From the NCBI RefSeq assembly GCF_024347415.1, contig NZ_AP025479.1:79129-143128 (forward strand): a stretch of 64,000 nt of DNA, written 5' to 3'. The position numbers and the translations under genes were made by a program. Shown one piece after another: positions 19,782 through 27,520 of this stretch. This stretch comes from Vibrio crassostreae. Lineage in GTDB: Bacteria; Pseudomonadota; Gammaproteobacteria; Enterobacterales; Vibrionaceae. Numbering within the stretch: position 1 is the stretch's first letter; each line of letters starts with the position of its first letter. The notes below the pieces were generated by a model that did no database searches, had not been told where the DNA came from, and saw only the letters and a list, made by a program, of their open reading frames with translations.

Positions 19782-19883
19782 GGTTGTTACTCCTACTTTT
19801 AATGGCTGTACCTTTATAGTGTGGTACAACAATGCTAGAAGGGAGGTGCGTCCATCACATCAAAGCTGGGTTATAAAGCAAAA

Positions 19884-19911
19884 CCGCCTTCTAAGAAGGC
19901 GGATATTTTTT
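19884..19911. terminator. Rho-independent terminator, usable in both directions
   Basis: Stem CCGCCTT / AAGGCGG with a 5-nt loop, followed by a T run on the plus strand and a shorter T4 run on the minus strand. It lies 20 bp past the stop of the leftward DUF1304 gene, which it probably terminates. Confidence 0.8.
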
Positions 19912-19930
19912 GAAACCTTAAATACCTGTA

Positions 19931-20296
19931 TTAATCCATTAAAAAAACTAAAAAAATGGCTAAAAACGCAGGAAGTCCTTGAGTAATCAAAATTGATTTT
20001 TTTGCTGTAAAATAACCATAAATGGCGGCAACTAAAATACAGGACAATAAAAATACTTGTATTTGAAGCCCAAATGCCTCATTCGGGTGCAGCAATCCCA
20101 AAAACAAGCCTAGCGCAAGAAAACCATTATAAAGCCCTTGATTTGCAGCTAAAACTTTTGAACTCTCCGCAACCTCTTTCGTTAAACCAAAAGCCTTTAA
20201 CCCTCTAGGCTTAGTCCATAAAAACATTTCTAAAATCAGTATATAAACATGTTCAATGGCGACAATAAAAACCAAAATTTTGGCTAAGTACTCCAT
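19931..20296 (-). CDS. DUF1304 family inner-membrane protein
   Basis: 121 aa with four predicted membrane helices: residues about 4-24 (LAKILVFIVAIEHVYILILE), 47-67, 75-95 and 100-118. The opening with EHVYILILEMFLWTKP and the NQGLYNGFLALGL block fit the DUF1304 family. The family function is unknown. It stands alone between IS remnants, has its own terminator just downstream and appears intact, so it is probably a passenger gene stranded by IS insertions. Confidence 0.8.
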   Translation of the reverse strand: MEYLAKILVFIVAIEHVYILILEMFLWTKPRGLKAFGLTKEVAESSKVLAANQGLYNGFLALGLFLGLLHPNEAFGLQIQVFLLSCILVAAIYGYFTAKKSILITQGLPAFLAIFLVFLMD

Positions 20297-20633
20297 AATT
20301 AATTTCCCATCTCTTAACTAGAACGATTATGTATATTTAAAAATAAGGCCACCGTCTTTAACAGCCCAACCAGGGCGACCACATGAGTGATCAAATTTCA
20401 TCCTCATAACTAAAACCAACGCTTAAGACGGATTCTAACAGATGTATTCATCATGCACTCCAACAATCCTAATTTAATGAGAAATCAAGCATCTTCAATG
20501 ATCACGGGATAAATAAGAGATGAAAAATACCCTCTGCATCGTAAAGTTTAACCTTTGCCTCTAAGCCTATTAATTTTTCTGTACTTACTAATTAAGAACA
20601 ATGGCGTTATGTCTTATCTTTATGGTTTATTTC
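20297..20633. other. Gap with an isolated IS630-type end
   Basis: No gene seen. At about 20467-20512 there is a solitary copy of the left end of the IS630-type elements found at about 45.7 and 48.3 kb (core AATCAAGCATCTTCAATGAT). This suggests an old deletion that left one terminus behind. Confidence 0.55.
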
Positions 20634-20649
20634 ATGACAAATTTGTCAT
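20634..20649. promoter_or_regulatory. CusR/CopR-type operator, perfect palindrome
   Basis: ATGACAAATTTGTCAT is a perfect 16-bp palindrome matching the known CusR box pattern. Reading rightward, TATACT lies 33 nt past it (20683-20688), the same geometry as the other five boxes in this window. The presumed transcript is the short one ending at 20776. Confidence 0.75.
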
Positions 20650-20694
20650 TCTTTGGTCAGGAATAATTCATTATATTTTATTTATACTGGAATC

Positions 20695-20776
20695 CACTGC
20701 TTACTCATATGGGAACATTTGAGGTTTATTCTTTTTCTGTACCATTTATAGCTGAGCATTAGGCTCAGCTTTTTTA
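20695..20776 (+). ncRNA. Candidate copper-inducible small RNA (about 80 nt)
   Basis: A transcript starting about 7 nt after TATACT (20683-20688) would run into a strong intrinsic terminator within about 80 nt. The operator upstream is a perfect CusR-type palindrome. The only frame inside is 17 codons (MGTFEVYSFSVPFIAEH) without a ribosome site, so a noncoding RNA is more likely than a peptide. This is inferred from promoter and terminator geometry only; I know of no matching family. Confidence 0.4.
20750..20776 (+). terminator. Rho-independent terminator
   Basis: Stem AGCTGAGC / GCTCAGCT with a 5-nt loop, followed by a T5-T6 run. No annotated gene precedes it on the plus strand except the short transcript predicted from 20695. 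Confidence 0.85.
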
Positions 20777-20929
20777 TTACCACTACTTAATAAACATTAT
20801 TTCTATCTAATACGAAAAATCTGGTTCGCTCTTTTCACCAAAGAAACAAGTAGTACTGATATGAACTACTAGCAATAGACCTAAGGAAGAAGGCACCAAT
20901 TTTCATATTTGTTGATCTTCCTAGCTTTG

Positions 20930-21740
20930 TTGCAGAAATCGAATGAACTAAATCTTACGAGCAGATCCGGGATATTCATTCACTGACTTTGATTTCATGC
21001 AAAAACCTCGCTACCAAACCACTAACTGACCCAAGTACAATAACTCCTTAGTCAACTGAGGTTCACTCACGTTTTGGATTGACGAAGAGGCGATAACTGA
21101 GTGGAAACAACCTAAACAGGATAGACGTGGAAGACCACGTAGGTTTAGTGATTTAGCTATCACAACGACTCTCATGGTAAAGCGCACCTTTGCCTTACCC
21201 TTTAAGGCCGCTATTCAGCACCTAGCAATTGATGCAACTGGATTCCAAGTATACGTGAAGGCGAATGGAAAAAGTGAAAAAGCATGGAACCAATAGTAAG
21301 CGTCGAGCTTGGCGCAAACTCCATCTTACTGTTGATACCGATACTCATGAAATTATCGCAGCTGAGCTGACACTATCAGGCGTAACAGATGATGAGGTAC
21401 TACTAAAACAAACACGCCGAGCCATCAAGGAGATCTCTGGAAATGGCGCATACGATACAAGGGAGTGTCACAGGGCGATTAGAGTTAAGAAAGCTATCCC
21501 TTTAATCCCTCCACGTGAGGGAGCCGCCTTCTAGGAAAGGGCCATCCACACAATCTGGCGGTTAGCTGCCAGAAACTTAATGGATCGAACAAAAAGTGGA
21601 AACAGAAGTATGGTTATCACAGGCGTTCACTCTAAGAAACCGCAATGTATCGCGTGAAACAGCTACTTGGAGCCTCACTCACTCTTCATAATTACAATGC
21701 ACAAGTTGGGGAGACTTACGCTCTGGGCAAAGCCCTCAAC
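20930..21740 (+). pseudogene. Second decayed IS5-family transposase
   Basis: Rightward copy of the same IS5 group as at 16-18.4 kb. Recognisable stretches are LTFWIDEEAITEWKQPK, RRGRPRRFSDLAITTTLMVK, then an internal deletion, IQHLAIDATGFQVY, VKKHGTNSKRRAWRKLHLTV, EIIAAELTLSGVTDDEVLL and IPLIPPREGAAF. The C-terminus is MYRVKQLLGASLTLHNYNAQ. Several stops and deletions break the frame. It begins at an IS903-like end (GCTTTGTTGC, near 20931) and runs straight into the chemoreceptor remnant, which it probably disrupted. Confidence 0.8.
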
Positions 21741-21759
21741 AAGTTAACAGGGATAGGTA

Positions 21760-22238
21760 GGCACTCTCCAAATAATTTTCTGATTGATAAAGCTGATCTG
21801 CTTACTCAGTTGAATTGATAAACCACCAATAGCTGTTGTATTTCTACGAGCAATTTCACCAACGGATTCAAGATGTTCACAGACACGTTCCGCAACGACA
21901 CTTTTCTGACCAGAAGCACTAGCAATTTGAGTATTCATATCAGAAATAATCGACACAGACTCTTCAATCGCCGATAGTGCATCTCCCATAAATCGACCCT
22001 ATTCAACACTGGACAGGGTCTGATTTTTACCATCGTTCATTGTTTGAACAGCATCTTAAATTCCATGTTGTAGTTTTTCAATAATGGTATGTATTTGAGT
22101 TATTGACTCTCGAGTTCGCTGCGCAAGTAGCCTTACTTCATCGGCAACCCGCAGCCATGTCCCCCGCTCTTGCTACCTCAATAGCGGTATTTAAAGCAAG
22201 AAGATTCGTTTACTCTGCGACTTCATAGATAACATTTA
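21760..22238 (-). pseudogene. Remnant of a methyl-accepting chemotaxis protein signalling domain
   Basis: Leftward translation gives NLLALNTAIEVARAGDMAAG, then VADEVRLLAQRTRESITQIH, the highly conserved hairpin tip of MCP cytoplasmic domains. Further on it reads ALSAIEESVSIISDMNTQIA and GEIARRNTTAIGGLSIQLS. Stops lie between the pieces (for example after IEKLQHGI and SVE), and the ligand-binding and membrane parts are absent. The C-terminal end is cut by the IS5 remnant. Only about 160 codons survive, so it is non-functional. Confidence 0.85.
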
Positions 22239-22321
22239 ATTATACATGGAATCGGTAACTAGCTTTCTTTTTCCATCATATTTTTTTGCATTACTTTGTC
22301 GCAACCTTTCTCAGACATCAT

Positions 22322-22552
22322 CTAATGCATTTCAGTCATCATGGCATACATTTGCGGTATCATCTGCTGGTGATTTTCCATGTTCTGCATCATATCCATC
22401 ATCGGCATATCAGCAGATGAAGTCGCATTGCTGTCTGAACTGTGGTGTTGATTATGTGAACCTTCAGTAACGCTATCTTTTACCATATCCTGTGCAAATA
22501 TTGGTGTGGAAATAAGGCTAGCGCTCAGCATTGTTGTAAGAACAGTTTTCAT
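22322..22552 (-). CDS. Periplasmic Met/His-rich small protein, probably copper-binding
   Basis: 76 aa with a signal peptide (MKTVLTTMLSASLISTPIFA, cut before QD). The mature part is rich in His and Met: SHNQHHSSDS and ADMPMMDMMQNMENHQQMI, typical of periplasmic copper-binding proteins. The frame stops at TAG, but the same frame continues past it with MMSEKGCDKVMQKNMMEKES to a second stop at 22259, so the ancestral protein was probably about 20 residues longer and CAG mutated to TAG. It lies 98 bp after the DUF2933-like gene and probably shares its copper-responsive promoter. Confidence 0.7.
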   Translation of the reverse strand: MKTVLTTMLSASLISTPIFAQDMVKDSVTEGSHNQHHSSDSNATSSADMPMMDMMQNMENHQQMIPQMYAMMTEMH

Positions 22553-22650
22553 TATTCATTCTTATTCTCTTCTTTAAATTTAAAGTTATAGGCGTTATCA
22601 AAAGACTTAGGAATATTGGTTTCCTCATTCGTTGCTTTGAATGAGATAAA

Positions 22651-22974
22651 TCAAGCGCTAAATCGACCACCATCATTAGTTTTATGCTCTACCTTTTGCA
22701 CATCTTTCTTATGCTGCTGTTCTTGAGAATCATCCTGATCTGTTGTACTTCCTGGCATCATAAATTTCATCATCACCCCGTGCATGACCAGACATAAAAT
22801 CAGAGGCACAAGTGCGGTACCAAGCAAAGATGGACTAAACGAACTCATGGTTGAGGAGAGAACTAGGAACGGTATTCCGACCATCAGCAAAACACATAGA
22901 AGCATCACCCAACCATGGCCTTTGTGCTTACCGTGTCCCGAATGGCAACTGTGATTTTTATTGTTAGCTTTCAT
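22651..22974 (-). CDS. His-rich two-helix membrane protein (DUF2933-like)
   Basis: 107 aa from the ATG at 22974, chosen because GGAG sits 8 nt upstream; the longer frame begins with a TTG inside that ribosome site. The N-terminus NNKNHSCHSGHGKHKGHGW is a His/Cys-rich metal-binding tail. Two membrane helices follow (about 22-42 and 49-66), and HGVMMKFMMPG adds Met residues. The pattern resembles short DUF2933 proteins of copper-silver islands, not verified. A near-perfect CusR-type box at 23050 lies in its promoter. Confidence 0.65.
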   Translation of the reverse strand: MKANNKNHSCHSGHGKHKGHGWVMLLCVLLMVGIPFLVLSSTMSSFSPSLLGTALVPLILCLVMHGVMMKFMMPGSTTDQDDSQEQQHKKDVQKVEHKTNDGGRFSA

Positions 22975-23049
22975 AACTTTCTCCAAATTACTTACTCTAT
23001 CTAGTGCTGATCTTAGCCTACAGGACCTGTCAGTAATCGGACGGTAATG

Positions 23050-23065
23050 ATGACAATATTGTCAT
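23050..23065. promoter_or_regulatory. CusR/CopR-type operator upstream of the His-rich membrane protein
   Basis: ATGACAATATTGTCAT, a perfect 16-bp palindrome almost identical to the E. coli CusR box. On the minus strand TAAGAT follows after 34 nt. It overlaps the stop codon of the 26-aa microprotein at 23062-23142. Confidence 0.8.
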
Positions 23066-23142
23066 TTTCTGCCGAGTTGTTTCCCCCAAAACCACCAGAT
23101 GATCAGTACAATGGCTGTAATACCTATTACGTTCACCCACAT
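23062..23142 (-). CDS. 26-aa single-helix microprotein downstream of copA
   Basis: MWVNVIGITAIVLIIWWFWG plus KQLGRK, preceded by a strong AGGAGG ribosome site and starting 10 bp after the copA stop. One hydrophobic helix fills residues 2-20 and a basic tail follows, so a membrane microprotein with the tail in the cytoplasm is likely. Its start resembles the anchor of some cupredoxin-like proteins, so it could be a truncated relative of those or a true P-type ATPase accessory peptide. The stop codon lies within the CusR-type box of the next gene. Confidence 0.6.
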   Translation of the reverse strand: MWVNVIGITAIVLIIWWFWGKQLGRK

Positions 23143-23151
23143 ATCAACCTC

Positions 23152-25872
23152 CTATTTATTACCGATAGAACGGCCAGGCTTGTATAAGCGCAAGCGGTTT
23201 GCGTTAGTGACGACCGTAACAGATGACAACGACATTGCTGCGCCTGCAATGATTGGGCTTAGAAGCCAACCCGTAAATGGAAATAGTAATCCTGCTGCGA
23301 CTGGTATACCCAGGGAGTTATAAATGAACGCCCCCCAGAGGTTCTGTTTGATATTCGTCATCGTTGCACTGCTGATCCCTATAACATCTGAAATACCATG
23401 TAGAGAGCTTCGCATCAAAGTGATATCCGCACTCTCAATGGCAACATCAGTGCCACTTCCGATAGCAAACCCAACGTCGGACTGAGCAAGTGCCGGAGCA
23501 TCATTGATCCCATCGCCCACCATGCCGACAACTTTTCCCTGTGCCTGAAACTCTTTAATCCAACGAAGCTTATCCTCTGGCATTAGCCCTGCGTAAAACT
23601 CGTCAACATTTGACAAGCTCGCAACCGCCCTAGCCGTATTTTCGTTATCTCCGGTCAGCATGACTACATGAATACCTTGTTTGTGAAAACGATCAATCGC
23701 ACTTCGGGCATCTTCTCTTATAGGATCGCTGATACCAAAAAGAGCCTGAATATCGTTATCTACAGCGAAGTACACCACAGTATTTGCATCTTGCTCCCAC
23801 AGAATGGCGTATTCACTCACAGTCTCTGTTTTCAGTCCAAATCGATTCATCAGCTTATCGTTACCAAGGAGCAACCTTTTCCCGTTGTAGTGAGCCTGCA
23901 CTCCCATACCGGTTAAGGACTCAAACTCGGATACTTGTGGTAACTCTTCAGATTGAACGTGGTGTTGCGCATAACTGATTAATGCCTGCGCCAATGGGTG
24001 ATTAGAGCCTTTTTCCAAAGACTCAACCAGCGACAAAATATTTTCTTCACCCGAAAAGACACGGAAGTTTGTGACCTCAGGTTTACCCTGTGTGATGGTC
24101 CCGGTTTTATCCAGTACGACAACATCCAATTCACTTGCCCGCTGTAAGGCTTCTCCGTTGCGGATCAAACCACCAAACTCTGCCGCCTTCCCAACTCCAA
24201 TCATGGTAGATATTGGTGTCGCCAGTCCGAGAGCGCAAGGACAAGCTATAATAAGTACTGAGGTTGCGGCAACAATCATATAGGCCAGCGTTGGCTGCGG
24301 ACCAACGTTGTACCATATCAAAGCAGTAATAATGGATAAGATCATAACTGTTGGTACAAAAACGGCAGAAACCTTGTCGGCTAAGTGACTAATAGGAGGT
24401 TTCGAGTTCTGCGCATTGGAGACCATGCTGATAATCTGAGCAAGAACAGTGTCACTACCTACCTTTTTCGCTTCAAACACAAAACTTCCCTGACCGTTTA
24501 TGGTACCTGCGGATACCTGACTGCCCTGTTGCTTCTCTATAGGAATCGGTTCACCGGTTAACATAGACTCATCTATCGTCGTACACCCATCAGTGACCAC
24601 ACCGTCCACAGGAATATTCTCACCTGCTCTTACTCGGATCTTGTCACCTCGCATTACCTGTTCGACAGGAACGGATACATCTTGTCCGTCTCGAATCACC
24701 ACCGCTTTTTTTACTCTCAGATCAAGTAACCGTCTGATAGCCTGAGACGTTCTGCCCCTGGCCCGAACCTCAAGCGCTTGCCCAAGGTTAATCAAACCGA
24801 TTATCATTGCGGTCGCCTCAAAATAGAGGTGTCTGGCACTTTCAGGTAACCATTGAGGTCCTAAAACTACCACCATTGAATAGAGCCAAGCCGTCCCTGT
24901 GCCGAGTGCAATAAGGGTATCCATGTTGGCGTTACGATTTAAGAAAGCTTTCCAGGCACCCTTAAAAAAATGTCTGCCAGCTCGCCACAAAATAACCAAT
25001 GTCAACAAACCTATACCAAGCCAGAGAGCTTGCTCTGAGAGGGTATTTACGTTCATAGGGCCACCCAGCAGACCATACCCCATCAATGGAACACCCAATC
25101 CCAGACCGATAATACTTTGCCTGATTTTAAACTGATACTCTTGGGCTTCCTGCTCTGCTTTAATATCTTCCGTCTCATCAGCATCAACGATTTCACTGGC
25201 ATCGTAACCAACCGCCTGAATCGCCTGAATAAGTGAAAGTGTTGATTGATGATACTGAACGGTCGCTGTACGGTTGGCAAAGTTGACATCCACCGATTCA
25301 ACGCCTTCCAGATTTGTCAGAGCTACCTCAATGGTATTGACACAACTGGCGCATGTCACTCCCACTAAAGCCAGATTCACCGTCTGTTTTTGAGCAAATA
25401 AATCCATATAAACACTGGTCGTATTAGCTTCAACCACATCGGAAACAGCGGTATTCCGCTCTTCGTTTAGGCCACTGTATCCTAACTCTAGTAAAATACG
25501 TTCCACCTCTGAATCATTGACATGGCTATTGACAACTAACCGCTGAGCAAAAATGTCCACTGACACATCAGCGTTGTTATCAACATATCTAATGCCAGAC
25601 GTGATTTTTTTAACGCAGTTTTGGCAAGAAACGTTAGCCAATGTTGTTTCGTATTGGTGAATTACGGGCAAAGTAACAGCATACCCAGTACTGGAAATAA
25701 TTTGTATGGCGGTTTCTGGTTCCAATGTGGTAATAAGATCTACTTCATCGTTACTATTATTAATAACTAGCGAGATATCAGGATCGCTTTCCCTTAAAGC
25801 AGAAATGATCTTTGTAACACAATTGCCGCAACTGACACCTGATAACGCAAGAGAATATTGTTTAACCTTCAT
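23152..25872 (-). CDS. copA: Copper-exporting P1B-type ATPase with three metal-binding domains
   Basis: 906 aa from the ATG at 25872 (MKVKQYSLALSGVSCGNCV). It pumps Cu(I) from cytoplasm to periplasm. Three N-terminal HMA domains carry GVSCGNC, NVSCQNC and GVTCASC (about residues 13, 83 and 170). The core has the CPC transport motif in IACPCALGLATP, the phosphorylated Asp in DKTGTIT, the nucleotide-binding SNHPLAQAL, then GDNENTARA and GDGINDAPAL. All catalytic residues are intact. Its start overlaps the MerR gene stop by 11 bp, so the two are coupled. The 26-aa microprotein follows. Confidence 0.95.
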   Translation of the reverse strand: MKVKQYSLALSGVSCGNCVTKIISALRESDPDISLVINNSNDEVDLITTLEPETAIQIISSTGYAVTLPVIHQYETTLANVSCQNCVKKITSGIRYVDNNADVSVDIFAQRLVVNSHVNDSEVERILLELGYSGLNEERNTAVSDVVEANTTSVYMDLFAQKQTVNLALVGVTCASCVNTIEVALTNLEGVESVDVNFANRTATVQYHQSTLSLIQAIQAVGYDASEIVDADETEDIKAEQEAQEYQFKIRQSIIGLGLGVPLMGYGLLGGPMNVNTLSEQALWLGIGLLTLVILWRAGRHFFKGAWKAFLNRNANMDTLIALGTGTAWLYSMVVVLGPQWLPESARHLYFEATAMIIGLINLGQALEVRARGRTSQAIRRLLDLRVKKAVVIRDGQDVSVPVEQVMRGDKIRVRAGENIPVDGVVTDGCTTIDESMLTGEPIPIEKQQGSQVSAGTINGQGSFVFEAKKVGSDTVLAQIISMVSNAQNSKPPISHLADKVSAVFVPTVMILSIITALIWYNVGPQPTLAYMIVAATSVLIIACPCALGLATPISTMIGVGKAAEFGGLIRNGEALQRASELDVVVLDKTGTITQGKPEVTNFRVFSGEENILSLVESLEKGSNHPLAQALISYAQHHVQSEELPQVSEFESLTGMGVQAHYNGKRLLLGNDKLMNRFGLKTETVSEYAILWEQDANTVVYFAVDNDIQALFGISDPIREDARSAIDRFHKQGIHVVMLTGDNENTARAVASLSNVDEFYAGLMPEDKLRWIKEFQAQGKVVGMVGDGINDAPALAQSDVGFAIGSGTDVAIESADITLMRSSLHGISDVIGISSATMTNIKQNLWGAFIYNSLGIPVAAGLLFPFTGWLLSPIIAGAAMSLSSVTVVTNANRLRLYKPGRSIGNK

Positions 25873-26308
25873 TTTTTTCCTCCTGAGAGGTAATCGATGG
25901 ATGTTTATCTGACCAGTCTTCAATCAGGCAGCATATAGCCTTCCCGTCAGGAGTCATGTCTGGTTCATGTACCCACTCGGAATAAGTTTCTTCCATAACA
26001 GCCAGGTGAATCTGATATTCTTTAATTTTTTGTTGTGTCTCAAAAATTATATCACTCAGCATTTTCCGTACTTTTGGACAGGGAGAATTTCCTTGCTGAG
26101 AATATTCTATGATCTCTTCAATCTGGCTTAAGCTAAAGCCAATACTTCGTGCATGACTAATAAACCGCAATCTATCCACAGCACTCGGTGGGTAAACCTT
26201 ATAGCCGTTACTTGGGTCTTTTGTCGCAGAGATAAGTCCTTTTCTGGTATAAAAGCGAACCGTTTCCGCTGTAACTCCGACTGTCCGGGCAATTTCAGTT
26301 GTCAGCAT
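25862..26308 (-). CDS. MerR-family metal-responsive regulator
   Basis: 148 aa from the internal ATG at 26308 (MLTTEIARTVGVTAETVRFY), which matches the family start; the upstream Met adds 14 non-homologous residues. The winged helix-turn-helix fills residues 1-70 (YTRKGLISATKDPSNGYKVY), a dimerisation helix follows, and metal-binding Cys occur in NSPCPKVRK and AICCLIEDW. This Cys arrangement differs from CueR (C-x7-C), so the inducing metal is inferred, not seen. It lies in one leftward unit with a Cys-Cys microprotein upstream and copA downstream, and probably controls the promoter at 26519-26549. Confidence 0.85.
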   Translation of the reverse strand: MLTTEIARTVGVTAETVRFYTRKGLISATKDPSNGYKVYPPSAVDRLRFISHARSIGFSLSQIEEIIEYSQQGNSPCPKVRKMLSDIIFETQQKIKEYQIHLAVMEETYSEWVHEPDMTPDGKAICCLIEDWSDKHPSITSQEEKNEG

Positions 26309-26365
26309 ACTTAACCCTCCGAATGGCAAAGAAATAATGAGATAACACAAAATTTCTATAGATAA

Positions 26366-26479
26366 TCAACCAAATAAAAAAACTAACAACACAATGACCG
26401 CTAACATGCCTAAAGTCACTTTCAACAATAATTTAGGGTCACTGGTTCCGCCATTAGGCGCTTTATTACAACAACTCAT
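26366..26479 (-). CDS. 37-aa CCN-motif membrane microprotein upstream of the MerR-copA genes
   Basis: MSCCNKAPNGGTSDPKLLLK, then one hydrophobic helix ending LLVFLFG. A strong AAGGAG ribosome site precedes the ATG. The N-terminal Cys-Cys-Asn followed by a Pro/Gly turn suggests a metal-binding tail on a single membrane anchor. It is the first gene after the MerR-type promoter and lies 57 bp before merR. A clear relative is encoded at 26881-26985, so this is a small local family. I do not recognise a named family. Confidence 0.65.
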   Translation of the reverse strand: MSCCNKAPNGGTSDPKLLLKVTLGMLAVIVLLVFLFG

Positions 26480-26518
26480 AACGAACTCCTTACATATTTA
26501 TCTATATTTCCATTCTGA

Positions 26519-26549
26519 GTTTAAAACCTGTGTGCGACACATATGTCAA
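26519..26549 (-). promoter_or_regulatory. MerR-type promoter with 19-bp spacer
   Basis: On the minus strand TTGACA and TTAAAC are separated by 19 bp, the over-long spacing typical of MerR-activated promoters. A short dyad (TGTG TCG CACA) fills the spacer. It drives the microprotein, merR and copA unit. Confidence 0.6.
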
Positions 26550-26579
26550 GAGAATATCGTCAATTTTTTCGGTGCTCAT

Positions 26580-26880
26580 TAGGGTCTAACCCTATACAAT
26601 ACAAGAAGAGAACATGAAGATGAGTAACTTAGAATAAATTGATTATTAATCGCCAAGTTACATTCCCTATAGATTTTACATAATCACCGACCTCTTCGTA
26701 TTTTTAAACCCAGCTTATAGAAACCTGATAGACCTACGTATCCATATTATTGCGCTGCCCCGATGCGTTAACGGCACATGTACTAAAAACCTTGTATATT
26801 GAACAGAAATAATTATTATTTGATATAATACAGCTACTGAAAGGAATAGCCGGAATGACTATTTGGCAGCAAAATGCTCG
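26580..26880. other. Gap without a recognised gene
   Basis: AT-rich, with no ORF carrying a convincing ribosome site. At 26580-26594 there is a short palindrome (TAGGGT CTA ACCCTA) next to the MerR-type promoter. Confidence 0.4.
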
Positions 26881-26985
26881 TTAGCCAAAGAAATAAGCCA
26901 ATACTAAAAACACACCTAACCCTTTAAGGATGGTACCCATTTTATTACTATTGGGACCTCCAGCTGGAGGCCGATTACAACAAAT
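26881..26985 (-). CDS. 34-aa CCN-motif microprotein with a possible ATT start
   Basis: CCNRPPAGGPNSNKMGTILK, then a hydrophobic helix GLGVFLVLAYFFG. It parallels the 37-aa microprotein at 26366-26479 (CCNKAPNGG ... FG). No ATG, GTG or TTG is in frame before the Cys-Cys pair. The best candidate is ATT at 26985, 8 nt after GGAG, a rare but known start codon; otherwise the gene has lost its start. It follows the DUF411 gene in the same direction. Confidence 0.5.
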   Translation of the reverse strand: MCCNRPPAGGPNSNKMGTILKGLGVFLVLAYFFG

Positions 26986-27062
26986 AATATTTTCTCCATA
27001 TCATTTGTTGAATATTGCGCCGTACTGAGGCTCTAAAACATCAGCATTACCGTTATCGAGTA

Positions 27063-27503
27063 CTAGTATTTTTTAAACAGACTGGGTTTACCTTCACTAT
27101 CAAAAGCTACAACATTAAATCCTTGATATTTTTCTTCATCTCGGGCCATACCCGGCGAATAGCGAGGCATTCCCGGGACTGACAAACCTGATATATCCTG
27201 AGGTCGTTCTTTTAATAAACGAGCAATATCTGCTTCAGGAACGTGGCCTTCAATCATATAGCCATCGATAAGCGCCGTATGACATGAAGCGAGCTGTCTA
27301 GGCATATTGAATGGGACCTTTACTGAATCCCAATTTTCTTGTTTGTGAATATTGACGTGATATCCCGCCTTCTCCATTGTGGACGCCCATTGACTGCAAC
27401 AGCCACATGTCGGTGACTTATAAAGCTCCACGACAGGCTTAGCGAAAGTGCTTGCACTAAAAATAAGAGCTGAAATAGCGGTAATATTAAGATACTTATT
27501 CAT
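27063..27503 (-). CDS. DUF411 family periplasmic protein of copper islands
   Basis: 146 aa with a signal peptide (cut after about residue 21, STFA|KPVVEL). The thioredoxin-like motif YKSPTCGCCSQWASTMEKAG and the later MPRQLASCHTALIDGYMIEG and GLSVPGMPRYSPGM are the DUF411 signature. The family is repeatedly found in copper- and silver-resistance clusters and is thought to bind metal in the periplasm through its Cys residues. It follows the cytochrome c gene by 17 bp, suggesting one transcript with the cytochrome and perhaps the microprotein at 26881-26985. Confidence 0.88.
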   Translation of the reverse strand: MNKYLNITAISALIFSASTFAKPVVELYKSPTCGCCSQWASTMEKAGYHVNIHKQENWDSVKVPFNMPRQLASCHTALIDGYMIEGHVPEADIARLLKERPQDISGLSVPGMPRYSPGMARDEEKYQGFNVVAFDSEGKPSLFKKY

Positions 27504-27520
27504 TATAATTTTCCTTTTAT

